DNA of 64,000 nucleotides. It comes from Fischerella sp. PCC 9605. Lineage in GTDB: Bacteria; Cyanobacteriota; Cyanobacteriia; Cyanobacteriales; Nostocaceae. The stretch's first letter is position 1. Each line of letters opens with the position of its first letter. Below the pieces are notes generated by a model that saw only the letters and a program-made list of their open reading frames with translations, did no database searches and was not told the DNA's origin. Below, piece after piece: positions 7,416 through 14,734 of the stretch. The position numbers and the translations under genes are program-made. The stretch lies in NCBI RefSeq assembly GCF_000517105.1, contig NZ_KI912152.1:206528-270527 (forward strand), written 5' to 3'.

Positions 7416-8384
7416 TTACCAGGACAGCTGTAGGGGGGGGTTCATGAATACGCGCCCAAGCCACTCCCTATCAAGCCCGTTATCAAGAGCGGTGTAATGT
7501 AGCCGTGCCGGAATATGTTTGCCATCGTCGGCGTAGGGGTCGGTGTCAATTTCCCCTAGCACCTGGACTACCAGTTCAACAAGTTGGGGTGGAGTGTACC
7601 AACAGTCAGAGGATTTGGGTTTTTTAGATTTTGGAGGTTGGGAGTTTTCCCCTTTCCCCTTACCCTTTTCTGTTTTCCCCTTCTTCGATGAGTCCGTTGA
7701 GGTAGAGTACCCGCCGGAGGGCGATTTGAGCAAGCCGATTGTCGAGACAGTTTCCGAGGGCGGCGCGACGGGCGCGAGTAATTCCGTCGCCGCTCGACAC
7801 TCCTGGGGCGATGTCCACCCCGGCGGCAGTCCGAACTGTAGTTCTAGCCATTGTGGGTTGTAAACCTCGTTTTTCTGGATAATTCCCAATTTCTTCGCAG
7901 CTGCTTCTGATTTGGTCGTACCAGGGGGTCGCCCGTTCCCAGCAAAGCTCAAGGCTCCGGGACGTGGCAACAAGCAAGAGCCTTTCTCCTTGCCAGAGAG
8001 TGCCGTACTGGGCTGTTGGGACAACAACCCATTGTGCATCGTACCCACTGCCATGAAGCTCCCGGAGCATCTGCCGAAAATATGTGCCGGGTTCGTCTCC
8101 GGGAATAATGGGAGCTGATAGCAATCCAGGCACGTTTTCGATGACTGCAAACTTGGGTTGAACTCGTCTAACTTGTTGCAAGACGGCTGGGATACAGTCT
8201 CTTGGGTCAGCGCTTCCAAGTCGCTTTCCTTCAACTGTGAATGGTTGGCAGGGAGGGCTGGAAGTGATGATATCTGCATCTCCTCTTTCAAGCCAGAGTT
8301 CGCGCACATCTGGGTAGATGGTGACACCTCTGAAGCGATCGCGAAGTCGGTCACAGCAGAATTGGTCAATTTCGCAGAGTCCAC
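7416..8384 (-). CDS. N6-adenine methyltransferase, N-terminal part, overlapping the C5 methyltransferase out of frame
   Basis: Long frame whose last 70 residues carry the start of a phage-type adenine methyltransferase: WYTPPQLVELVVQVLGEIDT, then IPARLHYTALDNGL, GRVFMNPP. The catalytic NPPY motif is lost: eight C (minus strand, 7433-7440) instead of the seven expected turn NPPY-SCPGKW into NPPLQLSW-stop. Upstream, from 7660, the frame overlaps the C5-methyltransferase gene on the same strand. That part still reads protein-like (LLPRPGALSFAGNGRPPG, NPQWLELQFGLPPGWTSPQE) and ends in a Lys/Gly-rich linker. The true start is uncertain; initiation after 7660 at a TTG is also possible. Confidence 0.55.
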   Translation of the reverse strand: MDSAKLTNSAVTDFAIASEVSPSTQMCANSGLKEEMQISSLPALPANHSQLKESDLEALTQETVSQPSCNKLDEFNPSLQSSKTCLDCYQLPLFPETNPAHIFGRCSGSFMAVGTMHNGLLSQQPSTALSGKEKGSCLLPRPGALSFAGNGRPPGTTKSEAAAKKLGIIQKNEVYNPQWLELQFGLPPGWTSPQECRAATELLAPVAPPSETVSTIGLLKSPSGGYSTSTDSSKKGKTEKGKGKGENSQPPKSKKPKSSDCWYTPPQLVELVVQVLGEIDTDPYADDGKHIPARLHYTALDNGLDREWLGRVFMNPPLQLSW

Positions 8385-8484
8385 ACAATTGGATTCCTCC
8401 TGTAATAATTCCTACAAGGGGGAAACCTGCACCGACTCCTGAGCAGAGGTCAATTTGTCGGAGCATTTCATACTTCCTCCCCAC
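7660..8484 (-). CDS. DNA (cytosine-5) methyltransferase
   Basis: 274-residue C5-cytosine methyltransferase. Motif I is IDLCSGVGAGFPLVG, motif IV with the catalytic Cys is ITSSPPCQPFT, motif VI is FAVIENVPGLL, motif VIII-like QYGTLWQGERLLLVA and motif X-like RRAALGNCLDNRLAQIALRRV. It is short for the family with a small target-recognition region. It overlaps the upstream hypothetical gene by 17 bases and its 3' two-thirds overlap the adenine methyltransferase frame. Base composition here is richer in G+C than the surroundings. No cognate restriction gene is seen, so an orphan, phage- or plasmid-protective role is most likely. Confidence 0.88.
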   Translation of the reverse strand: MGRKYEMLRQIDLCSGVGAGFPLVGIITGGIQLCGLCEIDQFCCDRLRDRFRGVTIYPDVRELWLERGDADIITSSPPCQPFTVEGKRLGSADPRDCIPAVLQQVRRVQPKFAVIENVPGLLSAPIIPGDEPGTYFRQMLRELHGSGYDAQWVVVPTAQYGTLWQGERLLLVATSRSLELCWERATPWYDQIRSSCEEIGNYPEKRGLQPTMARTTVRTAAGVDIAPGVSSGDGITRARRAALGNCLDNRLAQIALRRVLYLNGLIEEGENRKG

Positions 8485-8947
8485 AGTTCGCTACCACTGC
8501 CTTGTCAGCCTCAGCTAATGCTACCTGGTGGCGTTCGGCTGCCATTATCTCTTCGTCATGGGTACGATCGTGTTGTCTCAAGCTTTTTGCTGCCGCAGTT
8601 TGCTTAATTCGCTCTTGAATCAGTGCTACTTTATTAAGGGTCGTCTGTCGCCAATTTTCTCGTTCAATCCGGTCTAACTCTTGACAAATGGCGGCTCTTA
8701 GCCTCATGTCTATACAGCCTTCTAAATGAAGGTAGCTTGTACCAGCCGAGCACCCAGGCGCTTGACAAACTGGAATGCGATCGCGATCGTAGTCGTACTC
8801 TGGAATTACCAGGCGAACTAAATTTGGTTGGACTTTGCCCGTATCCTGGCAGCAGAAGCAATTCCACGACGGTTGCCAGATTTCTTTTTCGTATCCCGGT
8901 TCGTCCTCGCGGCGTATTGGTTCTGGGGGGAGTTGTGGCAGTTTCAT
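8468..8947 (-). CDS. Hypothetical protein with Cys pairs, plasmid module
   Basis: 159 residues. N-terminal third has cysteine pairs WNCFCCQDTGKV and IPVCQAPGCSAG, suggesting a zinc-bound fold. The remainder is a charged helical segment (ICQELDRIERENWRQTTLN...). The start overlaps the upstream gene's end in an ATGA-type junction (8944-8947) and the end overlaps the C5 methyltransferase by 17 bases, so it belongs to one minus-strand operon from the winged-helix gene to the methyltransferases. I do not recognise a named family. Confidence 0.7.
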   Translation of the reverse strand: MKLPQLPPEPIRREDEPGYEKEIWQPSWNCFCCQDTGKVQPNLVRLVIPEYDYDRDRIPVCQAPGCSAGTSYLHLEGCIDMRLRAAICQELDRIERENWRQTTLNKVALIQERIKQTAAAKSLRQHDRTHDEEIMAAERHQVALAEADKAVVANCGEEV

Positions 8948-9321
8948 AATTCATCTCCCCAAATTAGGTTTTTAGAGTTAGCCCACTTGTAAAAATCCTC
9001 CCTCTCCTTATCGCGTGAGCCATTTTCGTAAATAAATGCAGCGAACCCCAACGAGCGAATTTTATCCAGCCATTCCTGACAACGGGGGTCGTTCTCCCAC
9101 TTGCTGCTAGTTGCCACACCACTGGGGGTTTTTCGCCACTGGGCAGCTAACTCTTCAAAATTCGCCTCAATCCATTTGAGAGGCAATTCGGGCGGTCTGG
9201 GAAGCTGGGCGGCTTTGTTCTTCCCAAACTCTAAAAAACTCTCTCTTTCGCCTTCTGAGAGAGAGTCTAAAAAGTCTATATATATCTTATTAATCTTAGA
9301 GTTCTGGGGTTCAGTCTCCAC
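8944..9321 (-). CDS. Hypothetical protein, likely split C-terminal domain of the replication-type gene
   Basis: 125 residues starting METEPQNSKINKIYIDFLDS and continuing LSEGERESFLEFGKNKAA...LPLKWIEANFEELAAQW and CQEWLDKIRSLGFAAFIYENG. The ATG lies inside the winged-helix gene, one frame off. Reading upstream in this frame gives HHAESETLVETEPQ, which would join the end of the winged-helix protein smoothly. A 20-base tandem duplication at 9342-9376 shifts the frame. I therefore infer that this and the upstream gene were one protein; it may still be expressed from its own start. Confidence 0.6.
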   Translation of the reverse strand: METEPQNSKINKIYIDFLDSLSEGERESFLEFGKNKAAQLPRPPELPLKWIEANFEELAAQWRKTPSGVATSSKWENDPRCQEWLDKIRSLGFAAFIYENGSRDKEREDFYKWANSKNLIWGDEL

Positions 9322-9755
9322 AAGCGTTTCAGACTCCGCGTGGTGCGTAGCGATCGATCGCGGTGCGTAGCGATCGCGCTGGGTGCGTCATCACACCCTG
9401 GGTGCGTCATCACACCTTGGGTGCCTTCACACACCACAGGTGCGTCATCACACCATATCCCCTTAGCCATCACCTTGGCTTTGACTTGCAGTAGTTCTAA
9501 ATCAATGAATCCTTTTGCATCCAGTTCCTTTAGGGCGCGGCTTACGGTTTGCCTGTGAACTATGCGTTCTGGCTTTGACAGTAGACGAGCTATTTCTGCA
9601 CAATTAATCTCTATCCCTTGGTTATAGGGGTCAGTGGTGCGGATGTAGTACAGTACAGCAAGTTGTGCTTGCGTTAATTCTCGGCAAGCTTCTAACCATT
9701 CCTCTGGCTGGAGTGGGTAAAACTTCCCTTGAATTTTTACGCCGTTTTGCGTCAT
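9276..9755 (-). CDS. Winged-helix replication-type protein, C-terminally frameshifted
   Basis: N-terminal domain MTQNGVKIQGKFYPLQPEEW, LTQAQLAVLYYIRTTDPYN, CAEIARLLSKP, RQTVSRALKELDAKGFIDLE is a winged helix found in cyanobacterial plasmid genes that look like replication initiators or their regulators. The start at 9755 is chosen because GAGG lies six bases before this ATG and the family begins MTQNGVKIQG; the longer TTG frame is unsupported. The C-terminus runs over a tandem repeat that repeats C-D-D-A-P, then into an Arg-rich out-of-frame tail ending at 9276. First gene of the minus-strand module. Confidence 0.7.
   Translation of the reverse strand: MTQNGVKIQGKFYPLQPEEWLEACRELTQAQLAVLYYIRTTDPYNQGIEINCAEIARLLSKPERIVHRQTVSRALKELDAKGFIDLELLQVKAKVMAKGIWCDDAPVVCEGTQGVMTHPGCDDAPSAIATHRDRSLRTTRSLKRLWRLNPRTLRLIRYI
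9342..9455. repeat. 19-20 bp imperfect tandem repeats inside the replication-type gene
   Basis: Units beginning GGTGCGT occur at 9342 and 9362 (GGTGCGTAGCGATCG, spacing 20) and at 9382, 9401 and 9439 (GGTGCGTCATCACACC, spacings 19 and 38). Each latter unit has GGTG/CACC dyad ends. Unit length matches plasmid iterons, but the array also encodes protein. The extra 20-bp unit causes the frameshift noted for the neighbouring genes. Confidence 0.65.
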
Positions 9756-10140
9756 AATGTACCTCATAAGGAAAATAAAAATTACGAATCCAAACCCCAT
9801 CCGGCCAGATAGGGGTTTATTTTTTGGCTGCACACAACCCACATCAAAGTAGACTTCTCACTGCTAAGAAGATTCTGTGTCGGCTTTTGTTGATGAACAA
9901 AAAAGTTTTTATTGCTAATCTATTGTTGTATCGCCATATAGCGGAAGGCGATATTTAGATGCACCATTAAAGGTAAAATCAACAAGCCGATGATATAGTT
10001 GTGATTAGCCTCAGCCTGTGTTTTGGCTAACTCCATCAGTCGATGTTGGTTTAACATTGACTGAAAGGGTCTAAAATTTTTATAATTAGCCGATCGCTGT
10101 ATAAATCTATCATCCTGTTAGCACATAAGCTAATTCTGTA
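9756..10140. promoter_or_regulatory. Divergent intergenic region
   Basis: 385 bases between the minus-strand replication module and the plus-strand XRE regulator. AT-rich with a HIP1 site and the short repeat GCGATAT near a CCATATAGCGGAAGG segment. It must carry both promoters; no certain -10/-35 box or operator can be named. Confidence 0.35.
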
Positions 10141-10530
10141 ATGAAAGTTAACAATATTGACTTGGCGGATTCATTACCTGTGTCACCTCTATCAACGTCG
10201 TTTGATGCGACGATAAGGTTCTATAGGATTAGTGCAAAAGAGTTATCAAAGTTGACAGGAGTTTCTGAGAATCACATCAGCGAATTTCGTCGGGGCAAGC
10301 GTGATGTGAGTACCACCGTTCTCTCAAAACTGTTGGACGGTGTAGATAACCTTGCGCCTGGTTCTAGACAACACTTTTTTAAATTGGTGTCTAATCAAAA
10401 GCAATCACCATCTTCTTTTGGGCAGTCACTTGTAGAGATTATTCAAAATGCTGACGAAGATGAACTGTTAGACGCAATGAGTGCGATCGCCAACAGAGTC
10501 CGCCATTTGCGCAGTCAGCTTGTATCATAA
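10141..10530 (+). CDS. XRE-family helix-turn-helix regulator
   Basis: 129 residues. HTH region about residues 28-60: FYRISAKELSKLTGVSENHISEFRRGKRDVSTTVLSKLLDGV split over the two helices, with the classic turn GVSENHISEFRRG. The C-terminal part (IIQNADEDELLDAMSAIANRV) is helical. It stands divergently to the replication-type module and so may regulate it or itself. No other domain. Confidence 0.8.
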   Translation: MKVNNIDLADSLPVSPLSTSFDATIRFYRISAKELSKLTGVSENHISEFRRGKRDVSTTVLSKLLDGVDNLAPGSRQHFFKLVSNQKQSPSSFGQSLVEIIQNADEDELLDAMSAIANRVRHLRSQLVS

Positions 10531-10928
10531 GCTGCTTGAAAGCACAGTAATTATCCTGATTTTTGCCTACTTGCAGGTTGAAGAATTTTGTGTTACCAAT
10601 ATCAGCAACTCCCAATATTGCGTGCTTGTAGCTGGTAGATGGTAGTACATTTTGTCTATTGTCTTTCATCGTACTTGTTACATTTATCACCCTGTTTATT
10701 GCAAGTTTAATCTAGAAATTGATACACGAAATAGCTTGATAATTGCTGGTTATGTAAGAAATACACACAGTTAATGCGAAACATTCATAATATCTTTACT
10801 TAATAACTTTTCGTTAATCTTCGACCTGTAAGTAGCAAAGGTTTTGAGTGTAGAGGTACAGGAGCGATTGATAGCATAAAGCATTCTTAGTTAGGGATGG
10901 AAGGACGACGACAAAGAGTCTTCTAAGA
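10531..10928. other. Intergenic region before the ISKra4-type unit
   Basis: About 400 AT-rich bases between the XRE gene and the inverted repeat at 10929. No gene with recognisable features; a short minus-strand frame overlapping the end of the XRE gene has no motif. Confidence 0.3.
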
Positions 10929-10982
10929 GAGAGCGATTTTTTTCGGGGGAGAGAGGCGACAATTTAGCAGGGGTTCTCAACA

Positions 10983-11754
10983 TTAATCATCCCAAAGAAA
11001 GTGAAACTTGGTAGATGCAAGTTCAGTGTAACGAACAGTGTGCTGAATATTTTTATGCCCCAAGTAACTCTGAATTGTCCGAGTGTCAGTGCCTCGATTC
11101 GCCTTGGGGTAACCTGTTCCATGCCGCAGCATATGGGCATGAACTCTAAAAGGTAGACCAGCCAACTTAGCAGCCCGTTCAACAATGCCGGTGATCGTAT
11201 CATGTGCCAACGGGCCACGTCGAGAGGACTGGAAAATATAGGGACTAACAGGATAATCTCGTTGCAGCTGACGGAGAGAACGAATTTCCTCAGAGTAAAG
11301 AGGATGAGTAGACGGAGTACCTTTTTTAACCCGCTTCACGTAAATTGTTCCACCATTCCAATCTATTTGTTCCCAGCGCAGAGATGCCACCTCTGCCACT
11401 CGCAATCCGTGACGGTAGATCAACAAAATTAGGGTTGAGTCGGGCGTGAGCGTGACGACCCTTGGATTTTTTGATAGCTGACCGCATCAATTCAACTTCT
11501 TCTGGTTACAGTCTCCTCCTATTTAAAAATGGCGGAGCCTAGCACAGCACCCTTAAGGGTGCTGTGCCACCACCACAATAAATCATCGGGCTTGCTGAAC
11601 ATATAAAAAGGCTCCGCCATTTTTAAATTCATTACATCGAAGGTAACAAATGTTCTCTAGTCCTGACTGAGGAGTATTTGCGAGAGTTAGGCGATTGACG
11701 CTCTTCTTTTTGATTTTTACCAACTTTCGGTACTTGGACGAGCTGCTTGACCAT
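10983..11754 (-). pseudogene. Tyrosine recombinase/integrase, split by MITE and frameshifted
   Basis: N-terminal part starts with ATG at 11754 (MVKQLVQVPKVGKNQ, SRKYSSVRTREHLLPSM-stop) and is cut by the palindromic element at 11521-11628. Beyond it the frame EEVELMRSAIKKSKGRHA continues, then shifts by one at about 11450 into the catalytic domain, IYRHGLRVAEVASLRW (Arg), VHAHMLRHGTGY (His-x-x-Arg) and IQHTVRYTELAS (Tyr). The catalytic set R-HxxR-Y is complete, but the insertion plus frameshift should abolish full-length translation; a C-terminal product from about 11426 is possible. It lies inside the ISKra4-type unit. Confidence 0.8.
11521..11628. repeat. 108-bp nested palindromic MITE-like element
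   Basis: Perfect 19-base terminal inverted repeats, ATTTAAAAATGGCGGAGCC at 11521-11539 and its complement at 11610-11628. Inside is a perfect 26-base palindrome at 11542-11567 (half GCACAGCACCCTT). It has no coding capacity and interrupts the recombinase gene. The same architecture (outer inverted repeat plus inner hairpin) recurs at 54174-54250 and 55248-55345. Confidence 0.8.
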
Positions 11755-11794
11755 GACCCAAACTCCTGAAAAGCTTGGGGTATACGAGTTGATT

Positions 11795-11822
11795 TTACCA
11801 ACTTAGACACGAAAGTTGGTAA
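11795..11822. promoter_or_regulatory. Dyad resembling a tyrosine-recombinase core site
   Basis: Perfect 10-base arms TTACCAACTT and AAGTTGGTAA flank an 8-base spacer (AGACACGA). The layout of two recombinase arms around a 6-8 bp crossover region matches loxP/dif-type sites. It lies 41 bases upstream of the recombinase start. A partial half-site (TTTACCAACTTTCGGTAC) recurs at 11717-11733 within the gene start. It could alternatively be an operator. Confidence 0.5.
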
Positions 11823-11920
11823 GCACATAGACATAAAAATTAAGCCAGTCTTCTACAGAAATTTGTGCTGTTAAAGTAAGTTTAATAACATTGAGATGGG
11901 GTATTTTAAAGCATGAAGCA

Positions 11921-13450
11921 TTAGAGTACTGCAAGCTCACTATCAACCCTAAATCCGGGATACCATTGCTGGAATTTACTAACCCACTCATCATTTAAAA
12001 CTTGCGTTCGGACTTGAATAAGGAGATGGCAACATCCAGGAGTCCACCGCATTTGTTGTTTTTTAACGAATCGTTTGCTAATAACTTGATTGACAGCAGA
12101 TTCTACAAACGAACTGGAAATACGCTCTCCATTACGGTAGCGTTCGCCATAATTTGGAATATACTGACCATTATTTGAGATGTAGGTTTCAAATTCCTCT
12201 AAATGATCACAGAGTTTTTCTGCCTCCAGGCTTGGTTCAGTATCATAATCATCTGAAGCTAATGCACAGGCACTGTCAATTAAATCTTCAATTTTTGATA
12301 ATGCTTTAAATACATTCCCATGCCACAAATACCACTTTAAAGAGGTCAAATCTTTTTGGATGGATTCGCTCGAAATACCTGTTTCCAAATCTTCTTTAGT
12401 GATACCTTTGGCAATTTGTTTCATCACAGTTATCCGCATTGTGATATGAAACCAATCGAGTATATGTTCTGCATTAGGATTCAGATAATACTGTAGGTCA
12501 CGAATACTTTCTTCACCATCTGATAAAAATGTGACCTGTTGGTTCATTTGCATTCCTTGGGATTTTAGCACCTCAAATATACGGCGTTGGGGTTTGGTAT
12601 CGTAACAATAAACCATTCCAAAACGCTTGGATGTACCGTCTGCTTTTATACTCTTGCCTGCAATAACTTGAAACTGACCTGCTGTTTTAGTTTTTCTGTT
12701 ATAGAAACGAACATATCCTCCATCCATACCTACTACCAACGGTAAATCAGGTTTGGGAAGCCTATCCCAATCTCTCTGGCAACCCTCAAATAATATTCCT
12801 GCTTCTTCTGGTAACTCCGATTCCAAACGCTTACCAAGTGAGTGTAGATTGTTGCGTATAGATGTAGCGTTTATTTCTCCTTCTAATGGTAGTAATTCTT
12901 GTAAGAGTTTGCTGGACAGTCCATAGGACATTAGAGATGCAAATTTTGATTCTAGGTAGAGCAATTCCGGTGATGTGCGCTCTTTTAGCAGGTTGGCTAC
13001 TGGGTTAAAACTACGATTTGCTTGCTCGGTACAAGCACAGTGAAATAATCGATGACATTGCAGTTTTAATTTACCGAAAGGTGTCCTTTGTGTGATTGTC
13101 CGCTTATCTTTATGCAATAACTTTTTGCCACAATCTGAGCATAATTCTTGCTGTTTTTGATATAGAGCTATTTGTTGATTAACTATGCTGCGTTGTGTCT
13201 GAAGCAATAATTCTTTGCCTTGAGCTAGCGTTAGTCCTAAGTTTTCAGGCTGTAGATTACCCTTTTCAATTTGTAAAATTTCTTGAATTAATTGGGTTTC
13301 TCCTGATTCTGATTCAACAACTACTTGGATTTTAAATTTCACACTATCCCCTTGAACAATTACAGCGACTCCCTGTCTCCGGTAGCGTATTTTAGTAGAT
13401 TTTGGTTGACTTTTTGACGGTCGAAACGGTTTTGATAAACTGAAAGCCAA
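11921..13450 (-). CDS. ISKra4-family transposase
   Basis: 509-residue transposase. It has a zinc-type motif ELCSDCGKKLLHK with a later CHRLFHCACTEQ, then a DDE core: LPLVVGMDGGYVRFY (Asp), VTFLSDGEESIRDLQYY (Asp), HILDWFHITMRI, and SSSFVESAVNQVISKRFVKKQQMRW (Glu). The D-x-W-FHI block is typical of ISKra4. The gene looks intact. Its start lies inside the end of the upstream pRiA4b ORF-3-like frame (91-base overlap), so translational coupling or frameshifting between them is possible. Confidence 0.88.
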   Translation of the reverse strand: MAFSLSKPFRPSKSQPKSTKIRYRRQGVAVIVQGDSVKFKIQVVVESESGETQLIQEILQIEKGNLQPENLGLTLAQGKELLLQTQRSIVNQQIALYQKQQELCSDCGKKLLHKDKRTITQRTPFGKLKLQCHRLFHCACTEQANRSFNPVANLLKERTSPELLYLESKFASLMSYGLSSKLLQELLPLEGEINATSIRNNLHSLGKRLESELPEEAGILFEGCQRDWDRLPKPDLPLVVGMDGGYVRFYNRKTKTAGQFQVIAGKSIKADGTSKRFGMVYCYDTKPQRRIFEVLKSQGMQMNQQVTFLSDGEESIRDLQYYLNPNAEHILDWFHITMRITVMKQIAKGITKEDLETGISSESIQKDLTSLKWYLWHGNVFKALSKIEDLIDSACALASDDYDTEPSLEAEKLCDHLEEFETYISNNGQYIPNYGERYRNGERISSSFVESAVNQVISKRFVKKQQMRWTPGCCHLLIQVRTQVLNDEWVSKFQQWYPGFRVDSELAVL

Positions 13451-14038
13451 GTGAGTAGTTCGCTTGCTTCTTCTCTACTCATGTCAAATTTTTTATTTTC
13501 CAACATTTGAGCAAAACGCTCTAACACATCCCCAATAAAAAACTCTTCCCTTGCTTTCATGAAGCCCCAAGGGCCACCACAGTTCTCTGGGGGACAAACA
13601 CCTTTACCACCAGTGCAGATTGGGTAAGTTTGGTTTGGATCTGGAGTAAGTATCGCTTCTAGTCTGATTTGATGCCGCCACCAATAACGCCATGCACCCA
13701 TGAATGGGCAAATACTGAAGTCATATTCGTATAAAAACTTTTCTTTCTCCCGCAACCCAAGGGACGAGAGTTTTACTTCACAGGCGCGTTCGCGTAGCGG
13801 CTGCTTTGCAGCATCGCTAAAAATTGTTCCCCCTGGTTGGGTAATCCCATAATACTTACCGTGAATGATGAAATGATGTAGGTGAATATCTTCCCACCCC
13901 ATTGCCAGCTGGATCGTGTAATGTAAATCTTTTATTGTGGTGTCGCTTTTGACAAGTATGCGCCGCCTTCCGCATGGGGCTGATGCCAAGCAGTACTATC
14001 TTTAGTTGATAGATGGCTTTTTCAGAACAATCAGACAT
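13360..14038 (-). pseudogene. pRiA4b ORF-3-like IS passenger protein, frameshifted
   Basis: The N-terminus MSDCSEKAIYQLKIVLLGIS begins at 14038. Near 13975 the sense passes to another frame: GRRRILVKSDTTIKDLHYTI, LAMGWEDIHLHHFIIHGKYY, YEYDFSICPF, GGKGVCPPENCGGPWGF. These blocks (LH..I..AMGW...HLH.F, CPPEDCGG..GY) are those of the plasmid pRiA4b ORF-3 family, often found beside ISKra4 transposases. The 209-residue downstream frame (13360-13989) could be made alone, but lacks the natural start. Function in transposition is unknown. Confidence 0.72.
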
Positions 14039-14091
14039 TAAGCTATCTTACCGCGTTATGTCCGTCATCTCCCCTGAAAAAAATCGCTCTC

Positions 14092-14532
14092 CTAATACTC
14101 TAATTGGTACTTGAGAACACGCCATAGCTTTTCTGCTTTTCTGCGTTCTGCTGCGATTTCACGGATAGTTTCCGCAGCTTTTTTAGCTGGATGTGATTTT
14201 AACTCCAAAAATTCGGCTTTCTTGATATCTTGCAAATAATAAAAATCTGTATAGGCTTGGGCTAACCAAGGAAACCCCAAAGATTTTTCTCTTGCCAATG
14301 TTTCTATTGCCTGCTTGTCTTCCTGAACTTTTCTTGCCCACTCAGCTTGTTGTTGTTGAACCTGTCTTCCCCACTCAGCTTGTTCGTGACTGAACCTCGC
14401 CTCTCTTTGGTCAAGTTGATCAAGTCTAGGCTTGAGTTTGGTGTACAGTTGAGCTTTATTAGCTTTGTCAACAACCCATGAGACAACACCAATAATTACG
14501 GCGATGCCGAGGAGGATAATCACTAACTCCAT
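14092..14532 (-). CDS. Membrane-anchored coiled-coil protein, probably 3'-truncated
   Basis: 146 residues. N-terminal hydrophobic segment (ELVIILLGIAVIIGVVSWVV) is a membrane anchor or signal anchor. It is followed by a Gln/Glu/Arg-rich coiled coil (REARFSHEQAEWGRQVQQQQ) and LGFPWLAQAYTDFYYLQDI. It ends LKYQLEY-TAG, with the TAG created at the very edge of the ISKra4-type inverted repeat. I infer that an original longer protein was cut there. Family not recognised beyond cyanobacterial hypothetical. Confidence 0.65.
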   Translation of the reverse strand: MELVIILLGIAVIIGVVSWVVDKANKAQLYTKLKPRLDQLDQREARFSHEQAEWGRQVQQQQAEWARKVQEDKQAIETLAREKSLGFPWLAQAYTDFYYLQDIKKAEFLELKSHPAKKAAETIREIAAERRKAEKLWRVLKYQLEY

Positions 14533-14734
14533 ATTTTTGTATAGATTACTTCGCTAAGTTTACAAACTGTTGATCTGGTAGCGCCGCTACTACACCAGTG
14601 ATCGATATTCTTTAATATTCCTTAGAAAGCTCTATACCCAGATTCTAACTTTTCAATCCATACTTTACTTTATTTTTTCGCTCATCTAGAGTCTGTGATA
14701 TTCCTATCTGCACCACAATATTGGTTCAGTTTCA

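Larger units (their letters stand above)
10929..14091 (-). mobile_element. ISKra4-type transposable unit with passenger genes (3.16 kb)
   Basis: Inverted repeats GAGAGCGATTTTTTTC-[G/A]-GGGGAGA lie at 10929-10952 and, complementary, at 14068-14091, with one mismatch in 24 bases. They enclose on the minus strand a pRiA4b ORF-3-like gene, an ISKra4-type transposase and a tyrosine recombinase split by a small palindromic element. The right end coincides with the stop codon of the gene at 14092-14532, suggesting insertion into that gene. Flanking 8-mers (TTCTAAGA, CTAATACT) are not an exact duplication. That all three genes belong to one element is inference from the repeats. Confidence 0.65.
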
